NCBI GenBank assembly: GCA_024663395.1
Contig: JANFAH010000008.1
Span: forward strand, 1,116,001-1,180,000
Reading direction: 5' to 3'
Source: Pisolithus tinctorius
Lineage: Eukaryota > Basidiomycota > Agaricomycetes > Boletales > Pisolithaceae
Length of the DNA: 64,000 bases
Position 1 is the first letter of the stretch. Each line of letters starts with the position of its first letter. Shown one piece after another: positions 12,097 to 22,206 of the stretch. The notes below the pieces were generated by a model. It ran no database searches. It worked only from the letters and a program-made list of their open reading frames with translations, and had not been told where the DNA came from. Position numbers and translations under genes: made by a program.

Positions 12097-12700
12097 ACCT
12101 AAGGTGGACTGGTCTTAAGTCCACCAGTTTTCAAGGTCAGACACAAAATTTTGCTCTCAGCATTGTCCTCATTGGAGCCTTGTGGGCTTGGCTCCAAGAG
12201 GGGGATCCTGTCATGACCATGCCTGGACTACTCTAGACTGGCTCCAGTCTCATCCTGCCCCTCTCCCAGTCCCAGCCTCAACACTTTGACTCAAAAACAT
12301 GTTAGCTCAGGAGGCACTGCAAGGCAGTGCCCAATTGAGTTGATCACTCAGTTGAGACTGGACTGGCATGATACCTGGTCCCATCACTAGTCCTGCCCCA
12401 GTTCCCAGTAAACCCTTTGTTCATAGTTTTGCTTGATAATATTCTTTGTAACATTACTTACCAATCAGTTTACCAACCATCACTGTACCAGTGCAGACCA
12501 GTCTCCAGTGCTACATTACACTTAGGTTACCTCTAGTATTTAAGCCATAGGATAATCTGTTTAGCCTCAGTCTGAAATCAACTTAGTCTCATCTTAACCC
12601 AGTCCCCTCTGTCCCTTGTCATCTGCCTCTCAACCAGACTACAGCCCACACAAGGGAATAGCACTGCACCTTCAGTCATTAAGTCCAACAGTCCAAACCT
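12097..12700. other. Intergenic sequence rich in CCAGACC-like phrases
   Basis: Repeated short phrases such as CCAGTCC and GACCAG resemble CpG-depleted LTR sequence. No gene or clear element border is visible. Confidence 0.35.
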
Positions 12701-12749
12701 CTAGTACCTCATCTATCCCCTGACCTTCGACCAGACCCCAGACCAGCTT

Positions 12750-13564
12750 TGGACCAGTGATGAACCAGACTTTTCTTTCTTTCCTGAAAGTTCATTCACC
12801 TTTCTCCATTTGGCATCAAACTTTTGTGCCTGTGCACACCACTTGCTGATCTTAGTGGGAGTGGTTTCCATCATGTGGATTCAGTTCATGATGAATGGTT
12901 TGAGTCCTTGAGAGAAGAACTCAATCAAAGCAACATCTTCTGTGATAGTAGAGTCAGCAGTGGCAGTTCAGAAATCAGTGATATATTGTTCCACTGATTC
13001 TTTCTGTTTCATGGTGCATAACTTGGTGATGGAAGCACCAGCAGTGTTGGGGGAGGTGAATGATGCTTGGAAGTCTTTCTTGAAATCAGCAAAAGAGCCA
13101 AAACTCAGGGGGTTCTTTTCCAGAGATGTTTTCTGGAAGGTTGCTGCCCAAGAGCAAGCAACCCCTTTCTTCATGTATGACAGGGTGTAGACAACCTTTT
13201 TGGTGTCTGTGTCATATACTTCTTCATTAACCATGACATAGGTCTGGACTGCATACAGCCAGCTCATGGCATTCTTCTGGTCACCATCAAAATCAGACAG
13301 GGTGCCAATCTTCAGTTTGGTGGCTTTGACAGCAGTAGTGCCAGTCATAGCCTTCAATGATGAACTGGACACCATAGTTCTGGGTGGAGGCAGGGGTGTA
13401 GGAAGTGTGGCAGGTGCAGGCACTGGTGGGATGGGAGTACCAAGTGATGTGAGAGACTGGTTGAAAAGGTTTGAGAGGATACCAGAGGTAAAGCCTCTAT
13501 CTGGTTGTTCAGGTTCATTGGAGGTGTCTGTGACAGTGCTCTCCTGTTCCTTGTCAGATGACAA
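12750..13564 (-). pseudogene. Ty3/gypsy gag relic (retrotransposon gag domain)
   Basis: Open from 13564 to 12968 (198 codons) and then continuing past stops to about 12750. The order is a Ser/Thr/Pro-rich N terminus, then the gag capsid-like region: KIGTLSDFDGDQKNAMSWL, then VVYTLSYMKKGVACSWA, then FADFKKDFQASF and KESVEQYITDF. That run of motifs is typical of fungal gypsy gag. No zinc knuckle or pol follows, so this is a truncated copy. A different family from the chromovirus at 28013-36959 by sequence. Confidence 0.65.
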
Positions 13565-14347
13565 TTCTTCTCATGTGGGTCACAATGGTGCCCAACATCA
13601 GTTGTTTCAGGGGTTCACAGTGGAGCACTAAACAGTGTCCTTTGGCCAATAGGCTGTAGAGACTTGAGCTTTTGTTATGCCGATGACCAAAGTCAAGGTG
13701 CAAGGGGAGCTCAGCCACAGACTAAAAATTTCTACTGAGCAACAGCTGCAGTAACCTCTGTAAATGACAGAGGATTTGAGGCAATGCCTGTAAGAGTGGT
13801 CCAGGTGAGGGACACTGAGGGAAAAGTTCTGAGAATGCTGCATATGATTGAGCAGCTCAAGTCTGAGGTCTTCAGGACTTGAGCCAACAGACTAAATACT
13901 ACAAGAGAATGGACCATGAGGCATCTGTATGTAATGAGCTATCTATGACATTGGTTGAACAATGATGACACACATCCTAAGTGTGTAAGGAGGTAGTAAC
14001 ACCAGTGGTGGAAATAGAGAGCTGTTGGATCAGAGAGAAGATGGCTCAAAAAGGAAAAGAAGTCCAACAGAACAAACATGAGGTAAACATAAAGTGAAAC
14101 AAGAGAAAACAGGGGTGAAATGTAACACCCCCCTGAATCAGCAGTGCCCACACCCAAACACACCCCATCCACCAAAACTTGCAACCAACTCACCAGCTTC
14201 CCTACAATCAGAAACAGTTCAAGAAAAAGGAGCAATCCTGCATTAGAAAGCACAGTGACCAATGTACATGCTCCCAAGTACCACCAAAACTCCTGAGCAT
14301 CCCACCAGTTCCCCTAAGTGTTGCAAACAGTTCATGAAAAAGGACTG
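13565..14347. other. Flank of the nested transposon stack, no gene
   Basis: Short frames only. The last five bases before the copia LTR (ATCAC, 14348-14352) are its target-site duplication. Confidence 0.5.
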
Positions 14348-14352
14348 ATCAC

Positions 14353-14560
14353 TGTTGTATATTCTGTCTTTCATGTTATACTTTTATCTGCATCCCACTT
14401 AGTATTATGGTATGTGTTTAGCCATATTACATAATCACATTCATTTTCATACTCGAGCAGCATACTCACACCTCAGTTGGCTACTTAACCCAACTGAGGT
14501 GAGCACTTTCTACATCCCATCTTTACACTCAGCTAATAGTCCTGTAGTATATATTCTACA
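14353..14560 (+). repeat. 5' LTR of the copia element
   Basis: 208 bp with TGT...ACA ends. It matches the split 3' LTR in length exactly once the inner insertion and its duplicated GGTGA are removed. Confidence 0.94.
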
Positions 14561-14578
14561 GGTTATGAGCCCTGTTGC
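14561..14578 (+). promoter_or_regulatory. Primer-binding site: half of initiator tRNA-Met
   Basis: Directly after the LTR the sequence is GGTTATGAGCCCTG. This is the complement of the anticodon stem-loop of initiator tRNA-Met (CAGGGCTCATAACC as I remember it for yeast), not of its 3' end. Priming from a cleaved half-tRNA at this position is known for Drosophila copia and yeast Ty5. The tRNA of this fungus was not available for comparison. Confidence 0.7.
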
Positions 14579-14585
14579 TCACTAA

Positions 14586-15257
14586 CTGGGAACTCATAGC
14601 AACATATCATTCACATCCAAGCTTGGAGACAATTTCCTTAAGGTCCCAAAGCTCTTGGCAGATGGAGAGAACCAGGTAACATACAAGGACAGGCTAATGT
14701 GGTCTTTGGATGCTTGTGGGCTGCTCAGGTACATAGATGGTACTGAGACAATGCCAGTCGACCCCAAGACACTACCAAACTGGAGCAAGAGCTGGATACC
14801 TATCTCTGCAGAGGAGAAAAAGGAAGTGACGAACTACCAAGCTACTCTAAAAGAATGGAGGCTCAGCCAAGCCATCATCAAGCAACAAATTGCTGGCACA
14901 ATCCCTGACACACCATTCATCCAAATAAAGAGTCTTGCTACTGCATTCAACATCTGGACATACCTATCCAACCTCTTTGAGAAGTGCTCTCGTGTTGTGT
15001 CAGTTGAACTGCTGAAGAAGCTCCAAATTATAAAATGCACAGAGAAAGGAAATGTCAGGGAACACTTTGACAAAATGCAGCAAATACATGAACAACTTGC
15101 CTCAATTGGCCAAGCCCCAACAGACAAAAGCTATATGGCTATGGTCATGACATCCCTCCCAAGCTCTTATGACTCTGTCATCAGAGCAATGTCCACACTC
15201 GCAAAAGTTTCCACCTCCACTACCCTAACAACTGTGACTCTCATGGATGCAGTATAA
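14586..15257 (+). pseudogene. Copia gag (UBN2-type)
   Basis: An open frame runs from about 14586 to the stop at 15255-15257. It carries the copia gag pattern, with Leu/Trp-rich helices (FNIWTYLSNLFEKCSRV, then LKKLQIIKCTEKGNVREHF, then QLASIGQ and MTSLPSSYDSVI). No ATG precedes the conserved start region, so the start codon may be lost. The frame stop is TAA where the family would continue, followed in the same frame by coding sequence; a CAA-to-TAA change fits. Confidence 0.8.
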
Positions 15258-16862
15258 GATGAGTGTGACTGTCATGCCACAAAGCAGAAGAAGTCTAGTG
15301 ATGCAGACAATGTGGCATACTCAGCTGGAGGAAAGCAGAAGAAGTTCACTGGAACTTGCTACAAATGTGGAAAACATGGGCACTGAGCTTGTGAATGCAG
15401 GTCAAGTGGGGATGACTCACAAAGTGGAGGGAAGGCTCCAAACAAAGGGAAACAAAAAGAGCATGCAGTGGTGGCCAAGGACGACAGCAGCAGCAACCCA
15501 GATGGGGTATGGCTCGCACATATCAATGACAGCTATGAAGCTGAGATTGATGAAGCTCAACCATCCCCAGAGACATTCACTACTAGTGTGCACATGAGAC
15601 CACCAAACTACACTACTCTATACAACTCTGGAGCCTCTCATCACATGTCATCATACAAGGAAAACTTTGTCAACTATAAGCCCATTACTCCCAAACCCAT
15701 TACTGCAGCAGACAAATGAACCTTCGAAGCCATCAGAAAAGGAGATGTGTACATATCCCTACCAAATGGCAACTTGCCAACTCATATCCTCTTGAAGGAT
15801 GTCCTCCATACACCTAAGATCAGCATGACCCTGGTATCCATTAGCTGCCTGGATGCAAATGGATATGCCATACTCTTCTGTGACTTGCACTGCAAGATCT
15901 TTAACAGACAAAAGAAACTCCTTGGGGAAGTACCAGTCAGCAGTGGCCTCTATACAACCAAAGCCACACAGAAGGTTTATGCGGGCTTGGCAAACTTGAG
16001 AGTAACCCTTACCATGGAAGACATCCACACACAGCTCAGCCATATATCACTGGACACTATTAAACAAATGCTAAAGGACAGCATTGTAACCAGAATAAGC
16101 CTAGACCCTTCCCATGCAACAATTGAATCTTGCGATGCATGTGAGTATGCCAAGGCAACCTGAAAACCCATAGGAAAAATCCGAGACCCCCTGCACCAAG
16201 ACAAGGTTGGTGATGAAATCCATACAGACTTATGGGGACCATCCCCTGTCCAAACGAATGCAAGGAGTCAGTATTTTGTGTCATACACCAATGACCATAC
16301 TTGCTTTACAAGCCTGTATCTCCTGAAGTCAAAGGACGAAACCTTTGAGTCCTACCAGAAGTATGAAGCCTGGCTGCTGACACAGTTCAACATGAAGGTT
16401 AAAAGGCTTTGCTCGGACCAGGGTGGGGAATTCCTAAGCAAAGAGTTTTCACATCATCTCAGGCTGAAAGGAACAGAGAGAAAGCTCACAGTGCACGATA
16501 CACCACAGCATAATGGTGTTGCTGAAAGGCTGAACCACACACTTGTTGAACGTGTACATGCCATGCTAAATGCAAGCAGCCTCCCAAAGTCACTATGGGG
16601 AGAAGCCATAATGCATGTGAACTGGTTGAAGAACCGAACCTCCACCCATGCACTCAACAAAAAGACACCCTATGAAATGCTGTACAAAAAGAAACCAGAT
16701 CTATCTAATCTACTGATCTGGGGCTGCCATGTCAAGGTCCACACAGCTGATGGTTTGAAACTGGACATGCGCACAAAGGATGGTTGCTGGGTGGGCTTCA
16801 ATAAGGACACAAATGCACACAGAATTTATTTCAAGGACTCACAATGTGTGGGTGTTGAATGA
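15258..16862 (+). pseudogene. Copia zinc knuckle, protease region and integrase, broken by stops
   Basis: The same frame continues through a CCHC knuckle (CYKCGKHGH, stop, ACEC) whose TGA at 15384-15386 sits inside the motif. It continues into the protease region (YNSGASHHMSS near 15630; the D of the usual DSGAS is replaced by N), the GAG-pre-integrase domain (15860-16160) and the integrase core (DLWGP near 16230, SDQGGEF near 16415, QHNGVAER near 16510). Stops at 15717-15719, 16161-16163 and 16860-16862 are all TGA where CGA (Arg) is plausible. The order and motifs are clear copia. Confidence 0.85.
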
Positions 16863-17016
16863 AATGTCTGATTCAGCTTGCAGGAGGTCACCATTCCTAT
16901 CAGCATGCAGCTTGAGGGGGAGAAATACATCACAGATGACGAGGGAGCAGCATCCACCCCACACATAGCTGGTAAAAACAATCAGCATGCCATATGAACC
17001 ACAGAAACTGCACCTA

Positions 17017-18533
17017 CAGTGAGGGACAAAAGCATTGCAATGTTTGTGAGGTGTGACTTGCTGCTGATGTAGCTCAGGCTATTCTGCATGGATAATGATG
17101 ATACCTATACCATTGGAAAGGGGTGACTCTAAGCTTTCCAGAGCACTAAGGTTCAGTCTGAACAAAGCAATACATGCTGAGATACACCCTATTCTTTCTG
17201 AAAAGTGCATTGCAACACTTTTGTCCCTGACGGGTGAAATTGTGAAATGTGACCTTTGGATGGGATTGAGGGCATGGAGGATGGGAAAAAATGATTACAT
17301 AATAAACCACATGATCATCCAGATGATTTGTCAGCATGTAAACAATGACAAACATTGGACTTGTACCATTAATCCTCCCTCTTTTACCACAACTCATGAA
17401 ATCATCTCTCTAGCTCACATGGTCATTTTCTCAAGGAATTCTTATCAAATACTGGTGGCCACCACAGTGCCATCAGCATAACATGCTCTCAGAACCATCA
17501 GTCCCTTAAAAAACCTGCTGTCAGTCATTCCCTGGACTGTTTCCCCCCCCCTATGCCTGATGTGTTCTGGGACTAATCAGTACTTGGAAGGCTGAAAATG
17601 TTATGGAGGCCAATCTGGCACTTCAGAACATGATGTACAAACCAGTCCCCTCTCAACCAATGCATTTCTGGCACAGGGACAGTGGTATGGAAGTTAGGGG
17701 AAGACAAAATCCTCTATACCCCTGGGTGTCATCAGAAGGATATGCTACTGAACTTCCATGGAGCAGAATCCTGTGCTTCCATCTGGCCCTGAATATTGCC
17801 TTTGGTCACATATTACCAAATAATCCTTCCCCAGTCATCTACAGTTCAGATCAGAGCAAGATCTAGTGAACCCTCTTTATGGTGCTCAGAGCACAAGGAG
17901 GTTTTGTCTCACCCCAACCTCCATACCAGTGTTCCTGTGCCAGAAATGCATTGGTTGAGAGGGGACTGGTTTGTACATCATGTTCTGAAGTGCCAGATTG
18001 GCCTCCATAACATTTTCAGCCTTCCAAGTACTGATTAGTCCCAGAACACATCAGGCATAGGGGGGGGGAAACAGTCCAGGAAATGACTGACAGCAGGTTT
18101 TTTAAGGGACTGATGGTTCTGAGAGCATGTTATGCTGATGGCACTGTGGTGGCCACCAGTATTTGATAAGAATTCCTTGAGAAAATGACCATGTGAGCTA
18201 GAGAGATGATTTCATGAGTTGTGGTAAAAGAGGGAGGGTTAATGGTACAAGTCCAATGTTTGTCATTGTTTACATGCTGACAAATCATCTGGATGATCAT
18301 GTGGTTTATTATGTAATCATTTTTTCCCATCCTCCATGCCCTCAATCCCATCCAAAGGTCACATTTCACAATTTCACCCGTCAGGGACAAAAGTGTTGCA
18401 ATGCACTTTTCAGAAGCTTAGAGTCACCCCTTTCCAATGGTATAGGTATCATCATTATCTGTGCAGAATAGCCCAAGCTACATCAGCAACAAGTCACACC
18501 TCACAAACATTGCAACACTTTTGTCCCTCACTG
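17017..18533. mobile_element. Foldback (long inverted repeat) element with Tc1/mariner-like ends
   Basis: A 1517-bp palindrome-like element inside the copia coding region. Ends are CAGTGAGGGACAAAAG and its reverse complement CTTTTGTCCCTCACTG, flanked by TA on both sides (17015-17016 and 18534-18535). The arms (17017 to about 17712 and about 17898 to 18533) are inverted copies of each other, apart from about 60 bp near 17130-17190 present only in the left arm and a central spacer. A 128-codon frame in the left arm is mirrored by an 86-codon one in the right, so it is a by-product of symmetry, not a transposase. TA target and the CAGTG..ACAAAAG end suggest mobilisation by a Tc1/mariner transposase. 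Confidence 0.9.
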
Positions 18534-19447
18534 TACAACACCAAGTACTCCCATTGACCACCTTGGACCAAGGTTCAAACCTGTGGCACCCACCCATTGC
18601 TCTGGTTGCACATGCATTGAGTCAGCATATGTATGGCACCTGCATGAGGGCAAGGGAACATACAACAGATGAATCCCACTACCTACACTACCATTACCTC
18701 AAGGAATACAACCAGGCTCACAACAAGAGGAGAATAGAGAGACAGCAAACCTGGGCATGATGGGGGTGATGGATTAAGACAACAAAGAAGTTATCACCTT
18801 GGTTGCTGGGACTGTGGAGCTAGAAGGGACAGATCCCATCACAATTGAAGACACTCGTGCAAGACCTGAGTGGTCAAAGTGGGAGGAAGCAATTAATAAA
18901 GAACTTACCTCATTGGACAAAGCACAAATGTGGAGCATCATTGAGAGACCATGCGTGTCAACGTGGTCAGCTGTAAATGGGTATTTCATATCAAATGAAA
19001 CATGAAGGGAGAAATTGAAAAATACAAAGCATGACTCGTAGCAAAAGGCTACTCGCAGGTCCACAGTATTGACTACTATGACACCTATGCACCTGTCACA
19101 CACATGGCATCTATCCGCACCATCCTTGCTATTGCAGCGCAGAATGACTGGGATGTCGATGTTTTCGACTTCCAGAGCACTTTCCTAAACAGGAAATTGG
19201 ACGACAATGAAGTAATCTACATGCAACTGCCACCCAGACTCTCAGTTAACAACAAATATGAAAATCCTGTCACCCGACTGCATGTAGTGCTTTACAGATC
19301 AAAGCAAGGAGCGTTGAAGTGGTACAAGCAGCTGTGTGCTGCACTTGCTATGCTTGGTATGCATCGTGCTGAAGCCGACTGGGGTGTTTTCTTCATGCAC
19401 ACAGGCCAGGACATCCTACTTGCATCACATGTTGATGACTGCACCAT
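18534..19447 (+). pseudogene. Copia reverse transcriptase, N-terminal part
   Basis: Reverse transcriptase begins near 18860 (WSKWEEAINKELTSLDKA), goes on through YDTYAPVTHMASIRTILAIA, DVDVFDFQSTFLN and YRSKQGALKWYKQL, to the active-site motif HVDDCTI at about 19430. Stops at 19003-19005 and 19032-19034 are TGA in place of likely CGA. The reading is cut at 19447 by the solo LTR and resumes at about 20183. The VDD motif itself is intact. Confidence 0.85.
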
Positions 19448-20182
19448 TGTCAAGTCCAGGCCTACTCCAACCAACTCCAATGCTATATAAGGTCTAGAGA
19501 GTGGTTCAGGAGCAAGTCTGACATGAAGGAACAGAACTCCGACTAGCGGAGTGGTGGCAGGGACGAAGACCACTGAAGCAAGGGTGGAGCGGAGTGAGGG
19601 CATCAGGTTTAGCTCATGTGCTACCCCCTTGCATGATCTCAGCCCTCGTATTTCAGAGGGAGAGTACAGATGGAGAGTCGGAGATAACTCCAACAGGCAG
19701 AAGACAGAATCAGAGGGAGTAGGAACTAAGTTGATATTCGTACTGAGGAACAGCAGAGTATGATACATGCCTTTATACTACTACAGAGGTACAGTAACCA
19801 GAATTGGAACTGACAAATGGAGACTCAGAAATTTTCAAGTAAAAACTTCCTAGACGACAAATGAAGGGTAGATGGAGGACATACGAGCAGGTAACATAGA
19901 ACATCCAGAAAAGGAAACAGTCCAGACACTGGGCCATGCGGTGTGTGCGCTGCAGAGTGCCTGACTGCATGCTGTCAGGGAGGAGTCTGAAGACAGTCAC
20001 ATGACCCCTCAAAGAACAGCCTGCTTGGTCCAGTAGGAGAACAACACAACTCCGACAGCAGTCAGGGCGGAGATGACTCATAACCAACAGAAGTTGGGTG
20101 GAGTTGGTGCAGAGTGAGCGAATGACCAGCGGAAGAGGGTGCGGAGTGAGTAAAGACCTAGAGTGAACACATGGTTATGACA
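19448..20182 (-). mobile_element. Solo LTR, gypsy family 1 (copy B), in the copia reverse transcriptase
   Basis: A 735-bp family-1 LTR from TGTCAAGTCC to GTTATGACA with target duplication ACCAT (19443-19447 and 20183-20187). It sits immediately after the HVDDCTI motif of the copia reverse transcriptase. It contains the same transcript-start motif ATATTCGTACT (near 19734) as the other copies. Confidence 0.93.
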
Positions 20183-21133
20183 ACCATCACCAGCAATAAC
20201 CCTAGCTTAATTAAAAGGTTCAAATCCAAAGTGGCCACAAACTTCAAGTTAACAGATTTAGGCCCCATTTCATCCCTACTCAGAATAAAAGTCGTGCATA
20301 ATCGCTTGGCATGCACACTCTCACTCTCGCAGGCATCCTACATCAAATCTATGCTGTTAAAATATAATTTTGTAGATCTATGGCCTGTCACAACACCTAT
20401 GGACCCCTCAGTCCAGCTCTCAACTGCCCAGTGCCCAAAAATGCACACTGAGGCTGCACGTGTGAAAAACATGCCATATCACGAAGCCATCAGCTTGCTG
20501 ATGCACCTAGCAGTTGCCACATGCCCCGACATGGCTTTTGCTGTTGCAATGTTGTCGCAATTCTGCAATAACCCCAGGTTAGCACATTGGGAGGGCGTAA
20601 AAAGAATATTTAGATACCTTTTAGGCACGAAAGGGCTTGCATTGACATTCAGAGGGGATAGATATGGCCTTGAGGGCTATACAGATGCAGATGGCACCTC
20701 GCAGGAGCACCAGCATGCCATTTCCAGCTACACCTTCCTGCTCAATGGTGGAGTGATCTCCTGGGCCTTGAAGAAACAAGAACTAATTTCTTTATCTACT
20801 ACAGAAGCTGAATACATTGCTGCCACTCATGCTGCAAAAGAAGCCATCTGGCTTCATCACCTCATCCAAGAGTTGTTCCACCCACTCTCGCTCCCAACCA
20901 CAATTTATTGCGACAATCAGTCTGCAATTGCACTCGCTCACCATGGCAATTACCATGCCCATACAAAACACATAGATGTTCATTATCATTTTATATGCTA
21001 TGCTATTGATAATGGCTCACTTTGCCTCATCTACTGTCCTACTGGCAGTATGGTTGCAGATACCCTTACCAAGGCTCTTCCAAACATCAAAGCCAAGCAC
21101 TTTGCTTACAAGCTTGGACTCCATGATGTTTGA
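20183..21133 (+). pseudogene. Copia reverse transcriptase C-terminus and RNase H
   Basis: Open from 20171 to the stop at 21131-21133. Contains the copia end of RT (FKLTDLGPISSLLRIKV) and RNase H (EGYTDADGT, then SLSTTEAEYIAATHAAKEA, then IYCDNQSAIALAHH and TKHIDVHYHF). This is the best preserved part of the element. It is followed by the polypurine tract at 21132-21140 and the 3' LTR. Confidence 0.88.
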
Positions 21134-21140
21134 GGGGGAG
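21132..21140 (+). promoter_or_regulatory. Copia polypurine tract
   Basis: GAGGGGGAG lies immediately before the 3' LTR (TGTTGTATATTC at 21141). This is where plus-strand DNA synthesis is expected to start. Confidence 0.8.
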
Positions 21141-21290
21141 TGTTGTATATTCTGTCTTTCATGTTATACTTTTATCTGCATCCCACTTAGTATTATGGTA
21201 CACATTTAGCCATATTACATAATCACATTCATTTTCATACTCGAGCAGCATACTCACACCTCAGTTGGCTACTTAACCCAACTGAGGTGA
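21141..21290 (+). repeat. Copia 3' LTR, first part
   Basis: The first 150 bp of the 3' LTR, ending in GGTGA where the family-2 element inserted. The remaining 58 bp are at 37015-37072. Confidence 0.93.
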
Positions 21291-22192
21291 TGTGAAGTAT
21301 GGGTTTACCCTCGGGTGACCAGGCTTCAAGACCAGGTGACAGGGGCTAAGTCCAAGTGGCCAAAGTCAAGGCCAGGAGACAGGGGCCGAGTCCAGCTGGA
21401 CCAGAGTTAAGGCTGGAGGTCAGGGACCAAGTCTGGAGGACTGGACTTAAGGCCGGGAGCGTGGGAACAAGACTGGTAGCGTGGGAAACCGACCGGTTTT
21501 GGGGTGTGCACAGGGGGAAGCCAGTCTGGGGTTGGATCTACCTCCCTTGGTCTCAGCTTATGTGCTGTACCCTTATGCAAGCCGGGGAGAGGTCTGGGAC
21601 AGGGGTCAGGGATAGCTTAAGGCTCAGCCTTAGCTATAGAGTAGTCTCAAGGGGTAATACAGAGTTGAGGGTAATACTAAGTTGATATTCTGACTGAGGG
21701 TGCTATGAAGTATGTACAGGGGTTAAATACATGAGGCTGGTCCAGGATAACAAACATAGAGCCGGACTTGTTAATAAGCTATTAGCAAGAAGATTAGCAA
21801 GAGAGTGGATAGCCATAGTGGCTGTGCCGAGGCTAATAGCCAAAGTCCAGGTGACCAGCATACCGGGGTCAGACACAGGATTGTACAGTAAGCAAAGTCA
21901 GATGAACGGGCTAGACTAAATATAGTACAAACAAAGGGAAACAGACCGGAGTTATGTCTGGGTCACCCAGACATAGACCTAGGAGGACCAGGGTGGAGCA
22001 GTGCAAGGCCAGGAGGCCGAAACAGACCGGAGACAGGGGTAAAACACCGGACTTGAGTTATGCAGGCCGGAGTTGAGTTATCTAGGGCCAGGATTGGGTT
22101 TTCTAGGCTGGACCAGGACCGGACTCGACCAGAGATAGGGGCTAGGGGTCTGGACTGGACTGAGTCCGAGTCCGAGAGTCATGGATATGACA
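21291..22192 (-). repeat. Family-2 LTR (3' LTR in element orientation)
   Basis: 902 bp. In minus orientation it holds a TATA-like TATTTAA (21723-21729) and, 34 bp on, the inferred transcript start AGTCAGAATAT (complement of 21685-21695). Confidence 0.9.
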
Positions 22193-22206
22193 GTATCCCC
22201 CTCTTA
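22193..22206 (-). promoter_or_regulatory. Family-2 polypurine tract
   Basis: On the minus strand TAAGAGGGGGATAC abuts the 3' LTR. It fixes the element's orientation. Confidence 0.75.

Noticed and set aside
17095..17481. A 128-codon frame and its mirror at 18130-18390
   Set aside because: Produced by the inverted arms of the foldback element; no transposase motif.
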